Assembly (NCBI GenBank): GCA_904063045.1
Contig: CAJFCJ010000007.1
Span: 3,603,404 to 3,667,403, forward strand
Length of the DNA stretch: 64,000 bases
Direction: 5' to 3'
DNA from: Dimorphilus gyrociliatus
Taxonomy: Eukaryota > Annelida > Polychaeta > Dinophilidae
The position numbers were made by a program, and so were the translations under genes. The notes beneath the pieces are model-generated. The model saw only the letters and a program-made list of their open reading frames with translations. It ran no database searches and had not been told where the DNA came from. This document shows positions 41,524 through 53,696 of the stretch, in pieces (the first letter of the stretch is position 1; each line of letters opens with the position of its first letter).

Positions 41524-42379
41524 CTAAGAGAGAAAATGTATTATATCAATAATAGGATTGAATATATCGCTTTTGCTTTATTTATTTACACTTTATGCTT
41601 GTTGACAGTTCGCACGATCAAGTCAATACTCTAAAGCACACGTATAGATATATACTTAGTTAAAACAGCCAATTAATCTCTCTAATCTCTAATCCATAAT
41701 AGATTATTCCAAAATGGCGTGCTATCCTTTTTTTTAAAAAATATACAATAGATTGGATAGTAAGCAGTAAAACGCCAACCTAATTGTTCACTTTGGACGC
41801 AAATTGTGGAAAAAGTAGCGCAAAGCACGAAATAAACCTATCATACAGTTCCTGTTATATCCATCTTAGTCTTTGTTTAATAGTTTCTCGATGAATGCAT
41901 ACAAAATATTTCGAGCTTATACAACTATGTTTCTATTTCTGGCCATAAATTATTAATAAGTGCAGTATACGGTATTTAAATTTACACACGCGTTACATTT
42001 ACATTTACATATTTAACTATATAAATACACAATATACATCTCATTGTAATCTTCCACTCCCGCTTCTTATTCTCTCTTATCAACTCTTAGTCACTCGAAA
42101 ATATACATACTCGATTCCCCTGTATGCATATATGTATATATAGACTGTATAACGTTGGCGAACTACTTCCAAAATGGGAGGAGTTTAACAAATAGGCGGA
42201 GTCTATTAACTAGCCAATCAAATCTAAGAGTATTCTCCCGACACATCTGCCGTCTTCTTTTATTCAGCGTGTTTTAGCAATTCACCGTCAAACTATCAAC
42301 TTCAAACGCGAAAGCGGAAATCCAAAAGATTTCTCTTTTTATCTTTCTAAAAAGATAAAAATAAAGATAAAGAAAAAAA

Positions 42380-45300
42380 ATGACAGAGAAAATTGAATCG
42401 AAAATCAGAACGAGCTTCTTCATCGACGACATATTAGGAACATCACCATGCCCCGACGAAGATATCAGCGTCTCGGAAGAAGGTACAATTTATTTTACTA
42501 TTGACCTAGATTATAATTTGATAAACAAAATGGCTACCAAAAGTAAACATTGTCATATGGTGGCGCAATTCGATGTTTTTAAAAATTATAAATAGCAACA
42601 AAAAAAAGAATTAAAAGGGTAAAGAGAGTTTGATAACGGAGCAAATTGAAAAGAAACTATATAAATATATATAGAATTTATATATATATATATACTATAT
42701 GTATGAAAAAAAGGTCAAAAAGAACATTTAAAGGGAAAAAGAAATAAAATTTAAATGGGAATGTTTGTACTGCTAAAAATCGACAATAACTTTTTATTTA
42801 TTATATTAAAAAATATCTAGTGAATAATAGCCGTAAAATAGATATTCTTACAAAAAGAACAAACTAAATTTCAGGTAAATTGAAGTAGTAATAGAGAGTG
42901 TGTTTTTTACGACTATTTACGTCAAATAAAAGATTTTAATGTTGATAAAGAGGTAGAAAGAGAGGAGAGAGAGAGAGAGAGAACTCTCTTTTCTTTTTCA
43001 TTGATTTTATTTCCCCTTCTACTATACTTTTCTAAAATTTAAATGTATAAACAACTTACCACAATTCAATATCAATGAAAGAATCAGATTAAAATGTCAA
43101 ATTTTCCTATTCAATAGCCAGGATTGTAGTATGAAAATGTACTTAGTAAAAATTGAATTGATACCAAGTCTGATAAGGGAAGAGAATGAATGAATTGACT
43201 GAATGAATGAATAAAAAAAAAAGATTAATAGTTTTAAAAATATGATGAAAGAGATTAGCGAATTACCTCATTCTTATGAAATGACTTCTAAAAATAACAC
43301 GATTTATAGATTTATATAAGGGATTGGTATGTGTTTTGATAAGATTAATGTTATAAAAATATTCTATTAAAAGTCTTATTTGAAATAAGATGTCACTTTC
43401 AAAGATTTAACACTACTGTTACTCCTCCTACTTGTGCTCTTTTATTAAAATAGTAATGGAAGTGATATGTAATTGAAAACCACACGTGTAAGAGGATTTA
43501 ATCAAGATCTTTTTACGTCATGTGAGATAGAATTGTAATTATTAGGCAATCAAACTAAAATATTATAATAATAAAGGTCAAGCGGGTGCAGATCTTTTAA
43601 AAAAAGACATCTTATCATCTTTAAATTGATAATAGAATGGTCATTAACAATTATTAAAAAAATACATTGTATTATAGATACGAGACAATAAGAAACAAAT
43701 GTTTTATCTCCCATTTAAAGAATAGCAAATCTGGTGATGTATAGCGAGATGTTTACTTTTCACTATTTCTATTATAATAATTGAATAAATAGAGAGAAAA
43801 ACCAAAAATTTTGCATGCATAATTAAGTAAAAATGTCAATCGGACAAGGCAGATCACAGACGATGATAAGCGGTCGAGCAACAGCTGTTGAATACAGACG
43901 CTGTAACATCTGACATGTAATACATTCGAAACGTCACCCTTTATACCAGAGGGCAGATTTCTAAAAAGAAGATAATAACACCCTTTTTCAAACCTTATCG
44001 TATATCTTTATCGGTTGGAACCCGCATGTTCAATTAGTTGAATATTTAAATTGTTAAGAAAGCGAAACTGTATACTATTATATATTCAGTTATTTATTAT
44101 AGTCGGTATAGGAAGTTTAAGAATACCACTCTATATTTTCCCACAATTAGTCTATAAAAATCATACATTATACCCTATTATTTCCCCCTATCTTTTCAGA
44201 AGAGAATTGTTCCCAAACTGCTGGAAGACCTATTAGATGTAAGAAAGCTAGAAAAGCTAGAACCGCCTTCACCGATCATCAATTGAACGAATTAGAAGCG
44301 AGTTTCTCAAGACAAAAATACCTCAGTGTTCAAGATCGAATGGAATTGGCATCTAGATTGAATCTCTCCGATACACAAGTCAAAACTTGGTACCAAAATA
44401 GAAGGTAGGACTTGATCTAATAAATTATTTTCGTATTTTATTCGTTCGAAACTAATTTACAAAGAGAATTATATAAAGAGCGAGCTAAAATTGTAAAAAG
44501 TTTATAATACAAGAGGTGCAAAGTGGCGAAAAGGACAAGCTATGAATGGCAATGAAAAGAATAGAGATTTAGGCAATGATTTGACTAAATAAATAACTTT
44601 ACTATCTCCTATTTTTTCCCATTCACAAACATTATCTTATCAACAAAATAAAAAAGACCTTATACTTTGTACAAGAATCACTTGACTTAATAAGAGAAAA
44701 AGGGGGAGGAATAGAGTTTATCGGCAACTTCTCCATTAAAGTATACATTTAATGGAAGAGTCGTTTGATATATAGAATATTAATCAACAATAGAGGTAAA
44801 ATACGGAGGTGGATACCACTATCTCTTCTAAATACAGTTGTATTTGATGAGTGTTCATTAAATGTTAATTCCGCATTCAGATATGATGTGTGAATAGGAT
44901 TACTTATGAATAAGTAATTTTTTAATTGATGTATTCGTCCTAACCTATATTTTACGCTTAACTATTTATGACAAAATATTGAAATTATTCAATTTTCCAT
45001 TGACCTTTGACACTAGTATTCTCTATTAGTGTCTTGTCGTTTTTCTTTCTCTTTCTCCTCTTCCTTTCTTTGCAGGATTATTTACTATATATTTATTATA
45101 TTAACGATTAGATTTTATTCGACTTATACATAAGAGAGGATTTTAAGGGGAATGAAGACAGAGAGGAGGGAGGTAATAGAGAAGAGGAGAATGTACATAA
45201 ACAAAAAAAGAACCGCTTTAACGAACTGCTACGTACGAACAATAAGTTAATGAATAATTTTATTGAAACGCTACTAAAGTTTTCATGAAAATTACGTAAC

Positions 45301-45720
45301 AATCTTGCAATTATACTTAAACATCAAAGGGAATATTATAACGATTTTAGTTCAATTACAAAGTAGTTGGAACGTTATTATCTTTTTTTTCCTTTATTCA
45401 TTTTATAGATTAGATAACGTTAAATAAAGAACTAAAAAAAATTTGATAATAAATGTCATCATCCGTAAATAAAATTTCGTAATAGAGAAAAGGAAATTAT
45501 TGTAAATTGATGTCATGTTTTTTCATGCAGAACCAAATGGAAGAGACAAACAGCAGTTGGGTTAGAACTATTAGCGGAAGCTGGTAATTTAGCGGCTGTT
45601 CAACGACTCGTTCAAACGAACAACAATTATTGGAATCATTTTTTACCAACTTTCCGCCCATTCCAGCCCATACGATTTTTTCCGCCCCTTATGAACAACT
45701 TTAGCAGACAATCTCATTAG
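42380..45720 (+). CDS. Barhl: Barhl-type homeobox transcription factor, copy b
   Basis: Second BarH-like gene in tandem, same orientation as copy a. Three exons: 42380-42482, 44200-44404, 45531-45720; 498 nt encode 165 residues. It keeps a FIL/eh1-like motif (FFIDDILG, residues 13-20), the complete Bar homeodomain (about 50-109) and the [17 protein letters not shown] extension, with the same two intron positions as copy a. It is shorter at both ends: the acidic/Pro N-terminal part is reduced, and the C-terminal [11 protein letters not shown]-type motif is absent, replaced by an aromatic and Pro-rich tail ([17 protein letters not shown]). The homeobox exon is identical to copy a over 137 nt, while exon 3 is strongly diverged at silent sites. 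A CCAAT element lies near 42213. Introns are 1717 and 1126 nt. Confidence 0.94.
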
Positions 45721-45962
45721 TTGTTGAGAAGGAAGAGAAAATATTGGCTATGATTTTTTTTCTCTTCTTCAAGAAAAACATTACTTAAACGAATGAACTG
45801 TAAATATTTTAAAGGCGAAATATATATACTGTATATGCTTTATACACTGTTTATTAAGCTGTATATTCATATTGTCCGTTGTGTATCTCTGTACAGCTTT
45901 CTAAGCATGCGCAATACGAACAAGATTACAAATGATACTAACAAATTACATGCAAATATCAC

Positions 45963-45968
45963 AATAAA
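45963..45968 (+). terminator. Polyadenylation signal AATAAA, Barhl-b
   Basis: Canonical hexamer about 245 nt after the Barhl-b stop codon. Confidence 0.45.
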
Positions 45969-46400
45969 TGAAAAAAAAGTTGAAGAAATAAGACTATGCA
46001 TAAACGCTATTCTTTACAAATAAATTTGCATATATTAGCATATATATGTATTTATTATACATATACATATATTATATTTTATTGGTAATAATGTTCTGTC
46101 GTGACTGGACGAGCCTAGATATTTTTAAAAAAAGAATTATAGGATGATAAAGAAAATTTAACCTCTTTACTTTAATTTTTCTTTCGAACAAAGACAGTAT
46201 TTATTAAGTTTAAACGCGAGCGTTGCTTATAGTTAATTCATTAGGCTTAATTAATCTAATATAATTCCTACAAACGAAGGGGAAAAAAAGTTGGATAAAG
46301 ATAAATTGATCTTGTTCATGCTAAGACAATCGATTATTAAATATTTTAAAAAATTGATTAATTTCTACTTTCTTAATTATATATAAATATTTTCTTGGTG

Positions 46401-46440
46401 TAATTAGTTAATTAGTTAATTAGTTACCTTGATTAACTAA
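46401..46440. repeat. Tandem TTAATTAG-type homeodomain-core repeat
   Basis: TAATTAG units repeated about every eight bases, forming several overlapping homeodomain core sites. Confidence 0.75.
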
Positions 46441-46903
46441 AGTTTTTTATTGATTATTGATTCAAAAATTTTAACATACCTGTTCAATCTTTTGTGCTAT
46501 TTTTAAATACATGCAAAGCATGAATGTGCCCGATATACAATTTTATGTAAATAAACAGAAGGTGAACTAATAGACGCCCCTTTCCTTTATACTTTTGTAA
46601 CGGCCATGCGTTTCTTTCGTCAATTATTCACGACCAATTTGGTATTTGTGCGAGTAAAAATTTTTAGCTCACGCTAAGATCACCACTTGTTACCGTAATT
46701 CTTTATTTTATTTTGCTTCTTCCTCTCTCTCTCTATTTCTCTCTTTATTTTCTACTTACTTACTATACTTCCGGTCTAGACGTATTTCTTTTCAATATTT
46801 CTTATCTATCTTGTTGACATCTAAAACATAATATTTTTCCCACTCTCAATTCAATATACCTTTAAAAAAAGTCACCGCCTTTATCTAGACACAACACTCA
46901 CTG

Positions 46904-46930
46904 CCCCCTCCCACCAACCACCCCTCCCCC
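46904..46930 (-). other. G-quadruplex-capable tract on the minus strand
   Basis: The + strand reads C5-T-C3-(8 nt)-C4-T-C5, giving four G runs on the minus strand with loops of 1, 8 and 1. Confidence 0.6.
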
Positions 46931-47436
46931 AACCTGTATCTATTTCTTTCCTTACTTAAGCCTTATTTATTTATATATTTATCTAGTAATTATATTTTTC
47001 TAAATAAATTCTTACATTTCCCACGCTTTATAAAATTTCCGCCCACATTATATTGCAGATCGCTCATTCAGATAGTATTGAGTGATTTCAATTTCTTATT
47101 GAATAGTCAGCGTTTAAAGGCGATTTCCTATGCGCGTGAGAACGTCAAAATGGCCGCTTGACGCCCTTAATAATTCAATGGGTGACGGTTCGCGAAATTT
47201 TTAATGATTTTTTACTTTGAATAAAGTTAATTATTTAAGTATTTCAATTGCGCTTTTTGTTTGTTGATAGACTGTATTGATTCATTAATAATTTGCAAAG
47301 ATTTTACACCTTTTTTTATCAATTTCCACCAAGAACACGTTTGTTACAATTGACTGTTTTCATTCTTTTTTTTTCACCCTATCCAAAAGGGAAAAGCGAC
47401 AAATAATGAATTTTTTAAAGGAGAAAGAAAATATAG

Positions 47437-47439
<3 letters not shown>

Positions 47440-47471
<32 letters not shown>
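47440..47471. repeat. (AG)n microsatellite
   Basis: Pure AG run of about 16 units. Confidence 0.9.
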
Positions 47472-47475
<4 letters not shown>

Positions 47476-50400
47476 GAAAATAAAGAACCTTATAAATATA
47501 TAGGTTATCGAATATCTATTTATACAAGTAATACCTTTATAAAATAAAATATTCTTTGTTTTATTGGAAAAAGACTTTGGGAAAACTTCAAGACAAAATC
47601 TAATTGTTTAATATATACTTGTATATATACCGTATATATATATATACGCTATTTAATCATTATACTATTATTTACAAACTATACAGTTTACATATTATTA
47701 GAGTTTGATGAAAAGAGTAGCTCAGCATTCAATGGAAATTATCTCATATAAAATATGAATGTTTATAGAAAACACTCAAGTTAAAGGTTTATGCTAAATG
47801 AATACGGGTAGAGATATATTCTATTAAGCTTATTGGCAAATCGAACTCTCTCTAATAGCACGTCAAATTGACTAAAATCAGTTATTGAGGAATCTGGTAC
47901 CAGTCTAGAAAAACGAGCTGTATATTGGTGATAGGAGGTAATCCGTTAATATTATTGACGTCTCAATCAGACGGCCATCAACAAGCGATTAACGGTTAAT
48001 AACGACGGTGGCGGGCGTCGATAAGCGTCTTCGGATTGTTTATCGATGGGGTTGCGATAACCGGAAGAGACGCCCCTTGATTGGAAAAATGACGGCATAT
48101 GCGGATTGAGCTATTAAATTTCCACATGACTGGTAAAAATATTCATTGAATAGACGCTTTTATATATATGCATAAAACACGTACGCAGAATGTTTAAAAA
48201 AGATGCTTAAGAAGAAATTCTATACATAAAAATAGTCTATTTGACGATATTGTATGAATAGATTATTACGAGTGAGAGGAATGGCATATTTTATCTTCAT
48301 GTATACAAATATCTGTTTATCTCGAACATCCTATTATGTAATAATAGAGAAGGTACTCAAAACTAGCACCCGCATTCGGTACACTCGTTTATATGAGTGT
48401 GTCCGCGCTTTTCCCTCTTCAATTCTATCTAAGATCTTTTTATGCAATAATTTTGAATTGAATAAGAACTTGAACAGATAAGAAAATTTCGACTATTCAT
48501 AGTAATAAAAGAGAGAATTTAACGTTCCGGTTATAAAGACCGTAAAAATATTTTCATAGTCACGGAAGGATGTCGTTAGGTCGTTGTTTTTCAACAGTAG
48601 GGGGCGTCTCGTTTAGTCCAGTAATTTCTTTTTTATAGCACCTTTAGGCAATTTTAACAGTTTCTCTTCCAGCAATTCAAGGCTTCATTTAACAAATCAT
48701 GTCGTAATGCCAACAAAGATTAATTACTTTGTCAATTCAACAAGTTTCGATAACGTCTCCAAGAACTTGATTAATTAGTCTATTGCGTAACAACTAGCCC
48801 TAAGGTTTGGACTTTGCTACTTCAAAGGAGGATTGGAATCTTGGAAAGTAAATAATAAAGATATACTAAGCATCTTTTTGCAAAAATTTCCTATATTATC
48901 CTATACGATTATAATTGATTTGTAATTGGATTATAGAAGCGATTAAAAGGGGGAGGTTGATGTAGAAAGGAGGGGAGGAGAGGGTAAAAAGGTAATTATC
49001 AAATTTTCTACTACTCCCCCTTACCCTCCTACTCTTTGTTTTGGGGCGGGAAAAAATTAATTTTCCCCTTCTTTCAATTAATCAAACAACAGATGCCACA
49101 CTTTTGGAACAAGTTAATTCCTTTATGTTTTTTTTCCACGCTATCAAAAAAGGGGTCGAAATCACGCAAAGTTCTACCCCCAACCGACCTTTACTCCGTT
49201 CGCCGCCGCCCCTTCTTATCCACTCTGCTTAATCCGGTTTTTTGCGATAATAAAAGCAAAGAAAACCGATATTTTCATGCCTAATCAAACTTTTATTGTA
49301 GATTTTAAATATATATATATATATATATATATATCTTAAGCCAATAGATCCTTTATTAATCTTTACGAGGCACATGCGGTATAAATCAGGCCTAACACGA
49401 GATTATTAACAATCGAGTACGTAAGAAGAAGTGATGAAGAATGGGAGAGGAGCAAGAGGAAGCACGACTTGTTTCCCTTTGAATTTTTTATTCAGCCCCT
49501 ACAAACCAGAACGGATTAAGCCTCAGCCAAACTAGCGATTATCCTAATCCCCTTTTGGTTATTACTTATTCGTGCGTAATAACGAATTTATTTACACCTC
49601 TCTTTTTTATAATTTTAAGCTTTCGCGGGTTTTCGACCAAATGGTTCGTTAATCATGCGCTTCTAATTCCTTAAAATAACCGTGTCAGAAGCCTTTTAAT
49701 CTCGATTTTCGTTTTGCTCGCCAAATTTAACCTTTAGTTCTTTCATCTTCATCACACAAAATGTTGTAAAAACTCTTTAATGAGCGTCACGGGCGTCGTT
49801 TTCACTTTACGTCAAGTTCTTTTTATTCTTACAGTTTGGGAGATTGAAAGAAAGAAAGAGAAAGAGAGAGAGAGAAAAAAAACGACTATCTATCTCCTTT
49901 TAGAGTAACTTGATGAATTATGTGCGCGGCGTATCATCTTCAAAGATCCCTTCTAAACGACTCGTATAGTTTTCTTTACTGATAAACATTAAGTAAATTT
50001 GTATATATCAAAGTTATCTCAATGAATTCTCTTTTATTAAGAAAGAGAAGAAGAAGAAGACAAAAGCCTCTCAAATAAAAAGAAAAGCAAAATATAGTAT
50101 AGAATATTCCCAAGAAATTCAAATGAAGTTTAAACAAATAAGCGATTAGAAGAGAGCCTCCATTATCGTATGTTTGACAAATTAATACAAAAAATAAGAC
50201 ACAGGCGCCCTAAAGTCTCCACCCGAAAATCCCGCCTCCTTTGAAACCCGACCGCCCACAACCTAAAAAAGAAATTTTCCGATAGAAACAACTTAACGAA
50301 CAAACTGAAAGAAATAACGGGAAAAGTTAGAGAATAGAGGTGTTTATGTACGTTTGGAAGGGAGGGGGTCGTTTTCAAGTGGAGTGAGGGGGGAGGGGGG

Positions 50401-51548
50401 AGGAGGTAAGGCGTAAAAAGGAGTTTTATAGTATAGTTATTGGTAGGAGGGGAGAAGGGCGTTTTTTTATTGCAAATGGATATAATTGTTAGAAATATAA
50501 TCATAATAACGCTGTTTAAAGAGAATCTGAAATCAAAATAAAATCAACGGCTTAACACCTACAGCTTGTTTGGACAGTTGCATTTCGGGAAATTATCCAA
50601 TTTAACCCCCTATTTAGATTTTTTGTTCGGCAAATTTAGAAATAAAAGAGAAAATTTAGACAAAAGAGAAAGAAATAGGGGGGAGAGGGGAAAAATCCGC
50701 CCAAGGGCTTCTTCGATTAACGTTGCCCATATTCGTTGGAATTCTATTACTTTATCCCATAAAAATCCTTTGAAATACGAGGTTTTTTTGGTTAATTAGG
50801 AAGAGGGCAGTCTCCTTTTCTTTCCCTTTACAGTATTTTCGCATATTTTATCCTAGTACAAAAAAGAAAACTTTACTTTTTATTGGATGACGATTTGTTG
50901 GGCCTACTTAATCCGGGTTCGCGCCCCTAACCATTCCAGGATAAGGGATGGGATTCCTTTCTAACCCTTTTTCCTCAAACCAGCTCATGTTTTGAGTATT
51001 AGTCACTAATTCAATCTTAATGCCAGGTTAAATAGGGAATTTAAAAAAAAACAACGATTCGTTTCTTTAAGGCTAGTTTAGATTAAGATTTCCTACTTTT
51101 TTCTCCTTGTTTAAAAAGAACTTTAAGAAATTCCCCATTTTTTTCTCTCTCTCTTCTCCTTTCTTCATTCGCCCGAAAAGACCAGTTTCTCCCCCCAACA
51201 CCCTCCCCCCTTCCTCTATCTCTTTTACAAAAAGAAAATAGAGGTATGGACGTTAACTATTGTTGACAAGAGTTAATCGTAAATAAACAAGCTAGGTAAA
51301 AATCGTCTAAACAAACCGCATTGCCTTTTAAATTCGCACCCGTATCGTTTACAAAATAGATTAAGAGGTTCTTTTATATATATTGTAGACGGTTTCTAGT
51401 GCGATCTATTCTCAGCGTGTGGGAAAATGGGTTTTTTTATGCATATTTAATGAGGTAAATTTAGTGGTCGATTGCTACTTATACACAGTTTTTCCTATCA
51501 AGTTAGCTACTTACAACTGTTACTTAATCATTCTAAGTAAGAAGGATC

Positions 51549-51856
51549 GCTAGGTGGCAGCACAATCTGACAATAATGACGCCATCTAGTAAATAACTAC
51601 GAAACAAAACAAGATAAAATAAGAAAAGTATATAAATATATATAAATATACTGGAATATTGGATATTAAATATTGTATTATAGTAATATATTTATATAAA
51701 TACAATATATAAGTAATATTTGTCCTGATATTTTTTTAAGTAATGAATTTCTATTAAATTACCATTTGCTTTTCATCTAGTAAATAGTTTCTCAATTAAT
51801 TATTTTAGCTAGGTGTCAGCACAGTACAGTAAACTTATTACTCCATCTGTAGTTGG
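51549..51856. repeat. Diverged duplicate of a GCTAGGTG-GCAGCACA element
   Basis: GCTAGGTGGCAGCACA at 51549 recurs as GCTAGGTGTCAGCACA at 51808, each followed about 30 nt later by CCATCT. A 13-mer, CATCTAGTAAATA, occurs at both 51583 and 51774. Confidence 0.6.
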
Positions 51857-52039
51857 AAACATAATTGTTAATATTTTTTACTTAAAAGCACAGACAACAC
51901 ATTTTATAAACGTAAACATTAATATAAATGTATATTGTATGTAAGATATAAAAAGTATATATAGATATGATTAAATTAATGATATTAAATTTTCCATCAA
52001 AATAATTATTGTTATTAAAAAAGTAGATAAAATATAATT

Positions 52040-52043
52040 GAAG

Positions 52044-52090
<47 letters not shown>
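52040..52090. repeat. (AG)n microsatellite
   Basis: GA-rich run, pure in its second half. A second AG run lies at about 52298-52326. Confidence 0.9.
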
Positions 52091-52094
<4 letters not shown>

Positions 52095-52577
52095 AGTTAA
52101 TAAAAAAAATATTTAAATACTCCTTTCTTTTCCTCTCCCTCTTCCTCTTTCTATTTGCCTTTCAATTCTCATGCTATTTTTCTTTCTTTATTTCTCTCTG
52201 TGTCTTTATCTTTTATCTTTTGTAATCCTCAGATATATCTTAATTTAAAGGAAAATCTATTAAGCCTAGTAGTTTTTTTTTAATACATAAAGAGAGTTAG
52301 AGAGAGAGAGAGAGAGAGAGCGAGAGAAGAGACAGAGACACTCTATTAAAAATTACTTTTCTCGGAAAAACAAGTAACTCGTTAGTAATATTGAAACTAA
52401 GCGTATATTATTGACTTTGTTAAACAAAGAGTTCGTTGTAATCTGCGGGCAAATAGTTTCGATCGAAGTACATGATGTATGATTCGCCTTGGGAATGCTT
52501 GAGAATACTGAAGTAACATAATGGATATTAAATATTGTTTGCCTTGTTATAGATAAATATCATATATACAATATATA

Positions 52578-52585
52578 TATAAATT

Positions 52586-52613
<28 letters not shown>
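52578..52613. repeat. (TA)n microsatellite
   Basis: TA dinucleotide run. Confidence 0.85.
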
Positions 52614-52616
<3 letters not shown>

Positions 52617-53696
52617 CGTTGTTAATAGATAAACTAAGCATAATAGGACTTTAATAAAGGAATTCTAGAAAGGATGCAAGTAATTAGGCGACGGTACTAT
52701 TGAATAGAATTGGAAAACAAAAATGTGCATCATTTTATAAAAGGAGGCTATTGAAACGCTTCAGGAAACGCTGACAATCAGGGAGGAAGTTGAATTATTT
52801 TTATGTCTAAACAAATTTTTTCTTCTTAAAAATTTTCTATAAAAATAAAATCATAATAGATTGAATAGAAAAAAATCTGTTTTTCTTCCTTCTACCTTTT
52901 ATCTATGGGAAAAGATGGATTTCTTTGCAATAGACGCTTTTAACTCTGCCGTTCTCGCTTTCCAAATATTCTAATAAACATGTAACAGGGCCGATATTTA
53001 CTTCTTTGATCTAAAAGGGTAGAAAAGAGAAAAAAAACGGATAAAACGTTACATTGTTGCAATCCAACATAATAATAAAAAAGGAAGGTAACAAAGGCAA
53101 ACCTTTTCGATTTTCTCGAGCTGTTTAGCAGTGCCTTTAAGCTAAAAAGTATTATTTGGAAAATTCATACGCTAATTAATACTTTCATACGTCAGTTAGA
53201 TAATTAATTACGTTAATTAAGGAGAAAAATATTGATAAATATATTATTAATTAATCAAATTATTGATAATTTTTTCATTTATCTATTTCTAATTTTTCTC
53301 CTTATTCTCTCCACTAATAAGATTCCACTTACAAAAACTGTACAATTCACTTCTTCTAAGCTATCGATTTTGATTTGTAGCGTTATATTGCGTTTAGATC
53401 GAGTTTTTTTGCACGACCTACAATGGGGACAGCGTCTCTTGAGCCTGTTTATATCATTATTATTATTACTATATCGAAGAGAAAACTTATTTAATAATAA
53501 TTTGGCTAAAAAGTTGTATTGAAAGAAAGAAGGTTATTTAAATTGACACTCAAGTTGATTTGCTAAGACATAATCACTTACTCATGCTTATTCCTAATAA
53601 CCCGTTCTTTATGGCAGCTTACGCATACTCTAACATTAGCTCTGCAACTACTCTCAATCACATCCTGTATTCTACCTATAAATTATACAACCGTAA

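Larger units (their letters stand above)
37928..42379. other. Intergenic region between the two Barhl genes
   Basis: Barhl-a 3'UTR (AATAAA at 38280-38285; AG microsatellite), then about 4 kb of non-coding DNA. Blocks of higher complexity and GC at about 38550-38760, 39010-39200, 39590-40310 and 40740-40940 look like candidate enhancers. The region also has a CTCF-like motif at 39691-39704 and one copy of a 14-nt motif at 40405-40418. Short open frames at 39816 and 40035 lack homology. Confidence 0.5.
45721..53696. other. Large intergenic region downstream of Barhl-b
   Basis: About 8 kb without a supportable gene. It includes a Barhl-b polyadenylation signal (45963-45968), a TAATTAG-type repeat cluster (46401-46440), a C-rich G-quadruplex-capable tract (46904-46930), AG and TA microsatellites, a relatively complex GC-richer block at 47900-48110, and CTCF-like motifs at 48594 and 51547. 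G-rich tracts lie near 50355-50404, and two copies of a 14-nt motif at 48149 and 52929. Open frames near 48254, 49036, 50566 and 53232 show no homology and low-complexity composition. Confidence 0.5.

Noticed and set aside
50905-50945. GGGTTCGCGCCCC, resembling a tRNA B-box
   Set aside because: No matching A-box or cloverleaf stems could be drawn around it, so no tRNA is called.
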